DNA from: Arthrobacter sp. 9AX
GTDB taxonomy: Bacteria; Actinomycetota; Actinomycetes; Actinomycetales; Micrococcaceae
DNA: 64,000 bases
NCBI RefSeq assembly: GCF_902506095.1
Contig: NZ_LR733293.1
Coordinates: 707,502-771,501 of the forward strand
Direction of reading: 5' to 3'
Shown here: positions 27,253 through 33,771 of the stretch, in pieces
How the letters are laid out: each line of letters begins with the position of its first letter
Position numbering within the stretch: the first letter of the stretch is position 1
The notes under the pieces: generated by a model
The model's database searches: none
Seen by the model: only the letters and a program-made list of their open reading frames with translations
Told to the model about the DNA's origin: nothing
Made by a program: the position numbers and the translations under genes

Positions 27253-28305
27253 CTAGTGAGCCTGATCCGATCCCGCCCATGCCAGCAGCCGCTCCACCGG
27301 CCAGGTGGTGATGATCCGGTCGGCCGGGACGCCGTTCTTTTCCGCGCGCTCCGCGCCGTACTGCAGGAAGTCGAGTTGTCCGGGGGCGTGTGCGTCGCTG
27401 TCGATCGAGAACAGGCATCCTGCGTCAAGGGCCAGTTGGATCAGGGCATCGGGCGGGTCCTGGCGTTCGGGCCGGGAGTTGATCTCCACTGCCACGTTGT
27501 GTTCTGCGCAGGCGGCGAACACCTCTTTTGCGTCGAAGTCCGACGGCGGCCGTGTCCCGCGGGATCCCTCCACCAGGCGGCCGGTGCAGTGGCCCAGCAC
27601 ATTCGTGTGCGGGTCCTGGATGCCGCCCAGCATGCGCCGCGTCATGGTCTTGGAATCAGCGCGGAGCTTCGAGTGGACGCTGGCCACCACGATGTCCAGG
27701 CGGTCCAGCAGTTCCGGCTCCTGGTCCAACTCACCGGATTCGAGGATGTCCACTTCGATGCCGGTCAGCAGCCGCACCTGATTCTCCGGAGGTCCGTCGG
27801 AGCCGGGGTGGGTGCCGTCATTGATGGCTGCCACCACATCCAGTTGCTGCAGGAGGCGTTCGGCCGAGAGCCCGTTGGCGATGGTGAGGTTGGGGGAGTG
27901 GTCCGTGAGCGCCAGATAATCCCTCCCCAGCACCCCGGCGGCCGCCACCATCAGCTCGATGGGGGATCCGCCGTCGGACCATTCACTGTGGCTGTGCAGG
28001 TCTCCGCACAACGCCTCCCGGAGGGTGGAACCGCCCGAAGCCAGCGGTTGGGCGCCCTTCTCCCGGAGGTCGGCGAGGTAGTCGGGCACCTGGCCCTCCA
28101 CCGCATCCCGGATGACCTGGTAGGTCCGGTCGCCGATGCCCTTCATGGATTTCAGCCGGCCGTTCCGTGCACGGGCCGCCACTTCGTCCGGCGGGAGCGG
28201 GGCGATCACGGCCGCGGCTTTCCGGAAGGCCTGGACCTTGAAGGTGGCAGCGCGGCCGCGCTCCAGCCAGAAGGCGATCTCGTTGAGTGCTGCAACGGCA
28301 TCCAT
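27253..28305 (-). CDS. PHP domain phosphoesterase with helix-hairpin-helix N-terminus
   Basis: A 350-aa protein. Residues 1-85 form a polymerase-X-like 8-kDa/HhH segment (ALNEIAFWLERGRAATFKVQAFRKA, MKGIGDRTYQVIRDA). The PHP phosphoesterase follows, with metal-binding LHSHSEWSDG, LALTDHSPNL, VEINSRPE and SIDSDAH motifs. It corresponds to the C-terminal half of PolX DNA repair polymerases without the nucleotidyltransferase core. Likely roles are DNA end processing or phosphoester hydrolysis; this is not established. It lies just upstream of the tRNA promoter on the opposite strand. Confidence 0.88.
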   Translation of the reverse strand: MDAVAALNEIAFWLERGRAATFKVQAFRKAAAVIAPLPPDEVAARARNGRLKSMKGIGDRTYQVIRDAVEGQVPDYLADLREKGAQPLASGGSTLREALCGDLHSHSEWSDGGSPIELMVAAAGVLGRDYLALTDHSPNLTIANGLSAERLLQQLDVVAAINDGTHPGSDGPPENQVRLLTGIEVDILESGELDQEPELLDRLDIVVASVHSKLRADSKTMTRRMLGGIQDPHTNVLGHCTGRLVEGSRGTRPPSDFDAKEVFAACAEHNVAVEINSRPERQDPPDALIQLALDAGCLFSIDSDAHAPGQLDFLQYGAERAEKNGVPADRIITTWPVERLLAWAGSDQAH

Positions 28306-28356
28306 CAGTCCATCTTCACCTGTTCTTCCCCGTCCGCGCCCGTGTTTTGGCCGATT

Positions 28357-28385
28357 TTGGATTATTCCTGAGTAGGCCCTATAGT
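28357..28385 (+). promoter_or_regulatory. Housekeeping promoter for the tRNA cluster
   Basis: TTGGAT at 28357-28362 and TATAGT at 28380-28385 are separated by exactly 17 bases, close to the vegetative consensus. The tRNA-Glu gene begins 85 bases downstream. Confidence 0.65.
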
Positions 28386-28469
28386 TTTAGAGTCCAGTTC
28401 GGAGAAACGCAAAGGACAAAGACGGAAAGCCTCGCTTTACGCCTTTTGTTTTGTTCCGAACGGGTTCTG

Positions 28470-28542
28470 GCCCCCATCGTCTAGCGGCCTAGGACACCGC
28501 CCTTTCACGGCGGCGGCACGGGTTCGAATCCCGTTGGGGGTA
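28470..28542 (+). tRNA. tRNA-Glu (anticodon TTC)
   Basis: A 73-nt cloverleaf without encoded CCA: acceptor GCCCCCA/TGGGGGT (with a G-T closing pair), anticodon stem CCGCC/GGCGG around loop CTTTCAC (anticodon 28504-28506), and T arm ACGGG-TTCGAAT-CCCGT. First gene of a three-tRNA cluster. Confidence 0.96.
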
Positions 28543-28633
28543 CGCAAGGAACTGGTCAGGCAGGCGAAAAAAGTCTGGTAGGCTGGAAGCCTTGAAAAAA
28601 GCGGTAGAGATACTGTGAAAGCAAGAAACGCAA

Positions 28634-28707
28634 GGCCCTGTAGCGCAGTTGGTTAGCGCGCCGCCCTGTCACGGCGGAGGTCGCGGGTTCAAGTCCCGTC
28701 AGGGTCG
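28634..28707 (+). tRNA. tRNA-Asp (anticodon GTC)
   Basis: A 74-nt tRNA: acceptor GGCCCTG/CAGGGTC, anticodon stem CCGCC/GGCGG around CTGTCAC (anticodon 28668-28670), T arm GCGGG-TTCAAGT-CCCGT, discriminator G. CCA is not encoded. Confidence 0.96.
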
Positions 28708-28739
28708 CTCTGGTTGTCGGAAGAGATTTCGGCGGTCAT

Positions 28740-28753
28740 GGTGACTAGTCACC
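28740..28753. repeat. Perfect 14-bp palindrome before tRNA-Phe
   Basis: GGTGACTAGTCACC is an exact palindrome ending two bases before the first base of tRNA-Phe. It could be a processing signal, an operator or a chance motif. Confidence 0.5.
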
Positions 28754-28755
28754 TA

Positions 28756-28831
28756 GGCTCTGTAGCTCAGTTGGTAGAGCGTTCGACTGAAAATCGAAAG
28801 GTCACCGGATCGACGCCGGTCGGAGCCACCA
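28756..28831 (+). tRNA. tRNA-Phe (anticodon GAA), CCA encoded
   Basis: Acceptor GGCTCTG/CGGAGCC, anticodon stem TTCGA/TCGAA around CTGAAAA (anticodon 28789-28791), T arm with ACCGG...CCGGT, discriminator A and an encoded CCA at 28829-28831, giving 76 nt. Confidence 0.96.
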
Positions 28832-28837
28832 CTGGGA

Positions 28838-28866
28838 AGCATCAGTTCTTCGGAACTGGTGCTTTT
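28838..28866 (+). terminator. Intrinsic terminator of the tRNA cluster
   Basis: Eleven-base stem AGCATCAGTTC / GAACTGGTGCT with one T-G pair and a stable TTCG tetraloop (28849-28852), followed by a T run. It starts seven bases after the tRNA-Phe CCA. Confidence 0.88.
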
Positions 28867-29249
28867 CTTCTTTAACGGGTTTTGGCCGAGCGCCGCCGCC
28901 AGATTAGGCGTTAGCGGGTTAGCGGCCGGAAAGTGTGTTTAGCGGCCAAAGATGTACGGCTTGGGCGTGACATCTGTATCCTCCGCCCCATCCCTTGTGG
29001 ATTCCGTTTCCGTCCTCGGCTGGCAACGACGTCCGTCCTCGGCGGTTCTCGTCGGTCCCCGGCTGGCCGCGACGTCCGGCAGCCACCGTGCGCGAAAGAT
29101 TACTGGGCTTTGTTCGTAAATCCCGGTTCCAGGGTTCCGAACCGCCAGCAAGCGCGGGACTGCGGGCTTCGCCTCATCCCGCACCGCCTCCTGGTGCAGC
29201 TCGGCAGTGCCTCCACCCAGGACGGCCCCGGCCTTGCATCCCCCTCTCG

Positions 29250-29307
29250 CACCCTTTTCCGGACAAAACACCCTGGCGTTCGGGGTGGAATTGTCCGGAA
29301 AAGGGTG
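29250..29307. repeat. Perfect 17-bp inverted repeat
   Basis: CACCCTTTTCCGGACAA at 29250-29266 is matched exactly by its reverse complement at 29291-29307; the 24-base spacer itself can pair CACCC with GGGTG. As RNA it would be a very long hairpin. There is no T run, so it is not an ordinary terminator. Confidence 0.75.
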
Positions 29308-29467
29308 TGTTTCAGGAGTTCCCCAGTATGCGGGTGATGTCAGCCACAGCTGGAGGGTGACTCGGGTGACTCGGGAGGCGCGCCCAGGCGCCAGAAAAAA
29401 GATTTGTCGGACAATTGAAACATTTGACCCGAGCCAAACCGGTGTGGCACGCGCGCGCTTTGGGCAA

Positions 29468-29481
29468 TGTAAGCGCTTGCG
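29468..29481. promoter_or_regulatory. LacI-family operator candidate upstream of levansucrase
   Basis: TGTAAGCGCTTGCG is a pseudo-palindrome around a central CG, the general LacI-family operator form. It matches 12 of 14 bases of the site at 35601-35614 in front of the sugar transporter, so both may be read by the LacI regulator encoded at 39322-40374. Confidence 0.55.
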
Positions 29482-29733
29482 CAGGTGCGGGACAACTCCC
29501 CGGGGTGCCCATGAAACATGTTTTGAAATGGGCTCAGAAGGCTGACAGCGTGGAGGGCGGGCCAGGAAGCTCACGCTCCTGAGCCACTTCTACGGGGACT
29601 ACCCAACCCCGTTCCCCTCGATACAACGGCGTCCTCCATGACGCCTGCGGTGTTGTTGGGGCCGCCGGAGTTCGAAGGACCAGGGCACCAGTCCGTCTTC
29701 CACGAACAGTTTCAACTCCGCGAGAAGAGCAAA

Positions 29734-31332
29734 ATGCACAAGCACCCCCAAACCCCCCGGTTGCTGCGGTGGCGACCCGCGGCCGCAGCACTGGCGACGG
29801 CCGTAGCGGCCTCGGCCTTCCTGGCCGTCCCCTCCGCACAGGCCAACGAGCCGGCGGATCCGCCGGCCAGCCAGCAGCTGCCGGCCCCGACTCCCGGCTT
29901 CGCGCTCCCCACGGAACACACGCAGCAGGCCTTCGACCCGGCGTCGGACTTCACCTCCAAGTGGACCCGCGCCGACGCCAAGCAAATCATGGCCCAGAGC
30001 GACACCACGGTGTCACCCGGCCAGAACTCGATGAGCCCCGACGTTTCCATGCCGGAGATCCCCGAGGATTTCCCCACCATGAACGATGACGTCTGGGTCT
30101 GGGACACCTGGTCCCTGACGGACGAGAACGCCAACCAGATCAGTTACAAGGGCTACGACGTCATTTTCTCCCTGGTGGCCGACCGCCACGCCGGCTACGG
30201 CTTCGACCAGCGCCACTGGAACGCCCGCATCGGCTACTTCTTCCGCAAAACGAACGCCGATCCGGCCAAAGACAAGTGGAACTACGGCGGACACCTGTTC
30301 CTGGACAACACCTCCATCGGCAACACTGAGTGGTCCGGCTCCACCCGCCTGATGCAGGGCAACCACGTGAACGTGTTCTACACGGCCACCACCTTCCACG
30401 ACGTGGCCGAGCGCAACGCAGGCGGCGGCGGCATCGCCCCGGACGCCGCCATCGCCAAGGCCCTGGGCAACATCCACGCCGACAAGAACGGCGTCACCTT
30501 CGACGGTTTCGAACACACCAAGCTGCTGGAGCCGGACGGAGAGATGTACCAGACCAAGGCCCAGAACCCCGGGTTCGCCTTCCGTGACCCGTACACCTTC
30601 GCTGACCCCGCCCACCCGGGCAAGACCTTTATGGTCTTCGAGGGCAACACTGCCGGGAACCGCGGCGACTACCAGTGCAAGGGCGAGGACCTGGGCTACC
30701 GGCCCGGCGACCCGCATGCAGAGAACGTCAATGACGTCCAGGGCAGCGGCGCGCACTACCAGACCGCCAACGTGGGCCTGGCCGTGGCAGACAACAAGGA
30801 CCTGACCAAGTGGTCCTTCCTGCCGCCCATCCTCTCCGCCAACTGCGTGAACGACCAGACTGAGCGTCCGCAGATCTTCATCCAGAACGAAAACGGCAAG
30901 AACAAGTACTACCTGTACACGATCAGCCACCAGTTCACGTACGCCGCCGGCATGCGTGGCCCCGACGGCGTCTACGGCTTTGTGGGCGACGGCGTCCGTT
31001 CGGACTACCAGCCGGTGAACAACAGCGGCCTGGCCCTGGGGTCCCCCACGGACCTTAACCTGCCGGCCAACAACCCGAGCGGCTCCATCTCGGGCCAGCA
31101 GAACGGCCGCCAGTTCCAGGCCTACTCGCACTACGTCCAGCCGGGCGGCCTGGTGCAGTCCTTCATTGACAACGTCAACGGCGCGCGCGGCGGCTCACTG
31201 TCCCCCACCGTCAAGATCAACTTCAAGAACGGCGTGACCCAGGTGGACCGGAGCTTCGGCCAGAACGGTCTCGGCCCCTTCGGCTACCTGCCCACTAACG
31301 TCAGGGTTGGCGGCGAAGGCCTCTACAAATAG
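29734..31332 (+). CDS. Levansucrase (GH68), secreted
   Basis: ATG 29734 with GAGAAGAG upstream gives 532 aa. The signal peptide ends ...AVPSAQA. The GH68 catalytic triad is visible: nucleophile D124 (WVWDTWSL), transition-state stabiliser D285 (FAFRDPYTF) and acid/base E377 (QTERPQIF). It splits sucrose outside the cell and transfers fructose to levan, releasing glucose. No endolevanase or fructose transporter is beside it. A very long palindrome-rich leader and a LacI-type operator precede it and a strong terminator follows, so it is a monocistronic, regulated gene. Confidence 0.93.
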   Translation: MHKHPQTPRLLRWRPAAAALATAVAASAFLAVPSAQANEPADPPASQQLPAPTPGFALPTEHTQQAFDPASDFTSKWTRADAKQIMAQSDTTVSPGQNSMSPDVSMPEIPEDFPTMNDDVWVWDTWSLTDENANQISYKGYDVIFSLVADRHAGYGFDQRHWNARIGYFFRKTNADPAKDKWNYGGHLFLDNTSIGNTEWSGSTRLMQGNHVNVFYTATTFHDVAERNAGGGGIAPDAAIAKALGNIHADKNGVTFDGFEHTKLLEPDGEMYQTKAQNPGFAFRDPYTFADPAHPGKTFMVFEGNTAGNRGDYQCKGEDLGYRPGDPHAENVNDVQGSGAHYQTANVGLAVADNKDLTKWSFLPPILSANCVNDQTERPQIFIQNENGKNKYYLYTISHQFTYAAGMRGPDGVYGFVGDGVRSDYQPVNNSGLALGSPTDLNLPANNPSGSISGQQNGRQFQAYSHYVQPGGLVQSFIDNVNGARGGSLSPTVKINFKNGVTQVDRSFGQNGLGPFGYLPTNVRVGGEGLYK

Positions 31333-31374
31333 AATGCGGCGCCTGCCGCACCGCCGCTGAAACCGGCGGCACCG

Positions 31375-31418
31375 CCCAGGCGGGGATGTCCTTGGGGGCT
31401 TCCCCGCCTGGGTCGTTT
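31375..31418 (+). terminator. Intrinsic terminator after levansucrase
   Basis: Perfect 12-base arms CCCAGGCGGGGA (31375-31386) and TCCCCGCCTGGG (31401-31412), then TCGTTT. Confidence 0.88.
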
Positions 31419-31445
31419 AACACAGGCGGTCGCTTAGCACCCGCA

Positions 31446-31471
31446 GTCCTTTAATACCGGCGGCAGGGTAT
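31446..31471 (+). promoter_or_regulatory. Possible general-stress (SigB-type) promoter of the Asp23 operon
   Basis: GGGTAT at 31466-31471 is the exact -10 element of general-stress sigma factors; GTCCTT lies 14 bases upstream, a weak match to the GTTT -35. It is 58 bases before the Asp23-like start, and Asp23 genes are SigB-controlled in staphylococci. The weak -35 keeps this tentative. Confidence 0.35.
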
Positions 31472-31528
31472 CCGGCATATGACCGCGGGCTAGGGATAGG
31501 GTTGGAACAACAGAAGGGGGAGTGCCAC

Positions 31529-31978
31529 ATGGACTACCAGAACCCACAACCCAGCCAGGGCAGCCACGCGGTACCGGTTCCCGCGCCCGGCCTTGGCCGC
31601 ACCGTAATCTCCGAAACCGCTGTTGCCAAGGTGGCGGGGATCGCTGCCCGTGCCGTCCCCGGCGTCTACTCGCTGGGCTCCGGCCCGTCCCGGGCGCTGG
31701 GAGCCATCCGCGACGCCGTCGGAAGTTCAGACCATGCCGCCGGCGTGCACGCCGAAGTGGGCGAGACGCAGGTGGCCGTTGATATCAACCTGGTGGCGAG
31801 CTACGGAACGCCGCTGCATTCCCTGGCCAACGAGGTCCGCGCCGCCGTCTACCGGGCGGTCGAGGAACTGGTGGGCCTGCAGGTGATCGAGGTCAACGTG
31901 GAAATCACTGACGTTTACGTGCCGCCTCCGGTGAAACCCGCCGTATCCGGCCCGGCCGAGCGGGAGGCACTGCAGTGA
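31529..31978 (+). CDS. Asp23/Gls24 family envelope stress response protein
   Basis: ATG 31529 behind GGGGGAG gives 149 aa. After a flexible Pro-rich N-terminus the Asp23 domain begins TVISETAVAKVAGIAARAVPGVYSLG and ends VIEVNVEITDVYVPP. The family forms membrane-associated filaments held at the cell envelope by AmaP. First gene of a five-gene overlapping operon with DUF2273, a second Gls24-like gene and two membrane proteins, the same kind of set as the staphylococcal asp23-amaP locus. Confidence 0.9.
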   Translation: MDYQNPQPSQGSHAVPVPAPGLGRTVISETAVAKVAGIAARAVPGVYSLGSGPSRALGAIRDAVGSSDHAAGVHAEVGETQVAVDINLVASYGTPLHSLANEVRAAVYRAVEELVGLQVIEVNVEITDVYVPPPVKPAVSGPAEREALQ

Positions 31979-32166
31979 ACCTCACCGTCGCCGGCACCGC
32001 CATGGGCGCTTTCGTCGCATTCATGTCACTCCAGTTCGGGTTGTGGGGCTTCCTGATTTCGCTTCTTTTTATGGCTATCGGGGCACTCCTGGGCCGCGCC
32101 GCGGAAGGGAAACTGGATCTGCGCGGCGTCCTGGACGCCATCATCGGCCGGCGCTCGTCCTCATGA
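31975..32166 (+). CDS. Small DUF2273-like membrane protein
   Basis: A 63-aa protein starting at GTG 31975, overlapping the Asp23 stop by four bases. It has two hydrophobic stretches separated by a short turn (MGAFVAFMSLQFGLWGFLISLLFMAIGALLG) and a basic end, the pattern of DUF2273 proteins encoded with Asp23 and AmaP in Gram-positive bacteria. It probably assists anchoring of the Asp23 complex. Confidence 0.82.
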   Translation: MNLTVAGTAMGAFVAFMSLQFGLWGFLISLLFMAIGALLGRAAEGKLDLRGVLDAIIGRRSSS

Positions 32167-32543
32167 GCTCCGCCGCCCCGCTGGTCCGGGCGCAGGGGTT
32201 CAGCGGCCACAACCGCATCAGCACCCAGGCACTGACCAGCCTCGCGAAAGCCGCCGCGGCCCAGCTGCTGGGGGTGGAGGCGGAGGACGTCCGGGCTGAC
32301 TGGGCGGACGACGACGGCCTGCTGGCACTGTCCCTCGTCACACCTATCAGCATCCCCCCATTGAACGCCGTGGCAGCCGATGCCTCCCGGGTGGACGCTG
32401 CCGGCGGCTCCATCCGCGAACGGACCGTCACGGCAAAGGCCCGCATCCTGGCAATAGTGACTGAGCTCAGCGGCGCGCGGCTGAGCCGGGTGGACATCAG
32501 GATCAGCGGGGCACGAATCAGCGAAGGGGGACGGGTCCGATGA
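32163..32543 (+). CDS. Second Asp23/Gls24-like protein
   Basis: A 126-aa soluble protein starting at ATG 32163 and overlapping both neighbours by four bases. GFSGHNRISTQALTSLAKAAAAQLLG and the end TELSGARLSRVDIRISGARI follow the Gls24-type alternation, but the sequence is diverged. It may form mixed assemblies with the first Asp23 protein. Confidence 0.65.
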   Translation: MSSAAPLVRAQGFSGHNRISTQALTSLAKAAAAQLLGVEAEDVRADWADDDGLLALSLVTPISIPPLNAVAADASRVDAAGGSIRERTVTAKARILAIVTELSGARLSRVDIRISGARISEGGRVR

Positions 32544-33148
32544 GCCGGAACCAGGAAAACGGGTCGCCTGACATGGGACGGATCCTGCGCCGCGAAACCC
32601 ATTCCTCGCGGGCAGTGGTTGCCACCGCCGCGGCGGTCCTGGTCATAGTCTTCGCAGCCTATGGGCTCCTTGAAGCCGGCGTCCATGCCATCGGCCAGCC
32701 AGCGTGGCTGATCGAGCCGCAGGTCGCAGCCGAACGCCTTGTGGCACTGCCCGCCGGAATCCCGCCGCTGCTCTTGGGAGTCATCGGGGCGGTGCTGGCC
32801 ATGGTGGGCCTCGTCTTTTTCCTCAACGGGATCCTGCCGGGACGCCGTGCCCGCCACCTCCTGGGCGGCGGCCGGACCGCGGACGGCCCTGCCGTGGTGG
32901 TGGACGATGAAGTTATCGCCTCTTCGTTGGCGCGGCGGGCCCGGCTTGCCGCTAATGTCACGCCCGAACAGGTGATGGTGGTTGTCTCGCAGCGCCAGGT
33001 GGCAGTCAATGTCCGGCCCACGTCGGGGGTGCCAGTGGACCCGGATGCCGTGCTCGCCGCCGTGGACAGCGAGCTCGCTGCCATGGCGCTGAATCCGTCC
33101 CCTGAGGTGCACGTAAATGTGGCGCCGTCCGGAGTCATCGGCGCATGA
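32540..33148 (+). CDS. DUF6286-like membrane protein of the Asp23 operon
   Basis: A 202-aa protein with two membrane helices (VVATAAAVLVIVFAAYGLLEAG about residues 27-47; IPPLLLGVIGAVLAMVGLVFFL about 74-95) and a soluble C-terminal domain rich in beta strands (ARLAANVTPEQVMVVVSQRQVAVNV...). Overlaps its neighbours by four bases. The architecture, two helices then a small alpha/beta domain, is that of AmaP-like anchors found in actinobacteria. Confidence 0.78.
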   Translation: MSRNQENGSPDMGRILRRETHSSRAVVATAAAVLVIVFAAYGLLEAGVHAIGQPAWLIEPQVAAERLVALPAGIPPLLLGVIGAVLAMVGLVFFLNGILPGRRARHLLGGGRTADGPAVVVDDEVIASSLARRARLAANVTPEQVMVVVSQRQVAVNVRPTSGVPVDPDAVLAAVDSELAAMALNPSPEVHVNVAPSGVIGA

Positions 33149-33756
33149 ACAGCACACCAACCCTGCTCAACCGGGTCCTGATCGCCATCCTAGGCCTGAA
33201 ACTGCTGGCCGTGGGGGTCCTGCTGATGCTGCTGGCTACCGTTCCGGCCGTCGCTTCCTGGTGGCACTCCTGGTCCGCCGGGGTGTGGGCCGGCATGTAC
33301 CAGGCCTTCAACGCCACGCGGTTCCCCGGGCGGCCCCAAAGCTGGCTATGGATCCTGGTGGCGCTGGCATTGCTGGTGCTGATCGCGCTGATGGTGGCCT
33401 GGGTTGCCCAGCAGGGGAAGGGCCGGGCCAACCTCCTGGCCATGGAATACGATCCCGGCGACGTCCCCGGCGACGTTCGGATCGGCGGGGGAGTAGCGGA
33501 GCAGGCCCTCAAGCATGCCCTGGCAAACCGTCCGGACCTGGCAGGGGCCACGGTGACCACGTACGCCGTCAAGGGCACACCCGCCCTGAAGGTGCGCCTG
33601 CTGCCGAGACAGGGGGTAGCGCCGCACCTGCTCGCCGACGAAGTGTACGCCCTGGTGGCTGCACTGGAAGCCGTTGTGGGGACCAGGATTCCGGTGCTCA
33701 TCCACATCGGAGCCGGTGCAAGGACGCGCTTCAGCAGGGCAGAGCGCGTCCGCTGA
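33145..33756 (+). CDS. AmaP-like alkaline shock membrane anchor protein
   Basis: A 203-aa protein with two helices (LNRVLIAILGLKLLAVGVLLML; SWLWILVALALLVLIALMVAWVA) followed by a soluble domain (GGVAEQALKHALANRPDLAGATVTTYAV ...). This is the topology of AmaP, which tethers Asp23 to the cell membrane. Last gene of the operon, overlapping the previous one by four bases. Confidence 0.78.
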   Translation: MNSTPTLLNRVLIAILGLKLLAVGVLLMLLATVPAVASWWHSWSAGVWAGMYQAFNATRFPGRPQSWLWILVALALLVLIALMVAWVAQQGKGRANLLAMEYDPGDVPGDVRIGGGVAEQALKHALANRPDLAGATVTTYAVKGTPALKVRLLPRQGVAPHLLADEVYALVAALEAVVGTRIPVLIHIGAGARTRFSRAERVR

Positions 33757-33771
33757 CCAGCGGCGGCGGCC

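Larger units (their letters stand above)
28867..29733. other. Long non-coding region upstream of levansucrase (867 bp)
   Basis: No frame here has both a ribosome site and coding-like codon use; the open frames have unusual composition. It holds: TTAGCGG three times (28911, 28919, 28939); two 23-base imperfect direct copies at 29013-29035 and 29056-29078 (20 of 23 identical); a large perfect inverted repeat (29250-29307); a tandem GGGTGACTC pair (29355-29372); TTGTC-G-GACAA (29404-29414); a LacI-type operator (29468-29481) and a 25-bp imperfect palindrome (29508-29532). It reads as a composite of an old insertion or decayed gene next to the tRNA-Phe end and an extended control region for levansucrase. 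Confidence 0.5.

Noticed and set aside
28543..28633. A promoter between tRNA-Glu and tRNA-Asp (TTGAAA and a TACTGT hexamer)
   Set aside because: The spacing is only about 13 bases; the upstream promoter is sufficient to explain the cluster.
28939..29574. A 211-codon minus-strand frame in the levansucrase leader
   Set aside because: No recognised domain, no good start signal, and it runs through the inverted repeats; treated as non-coding.
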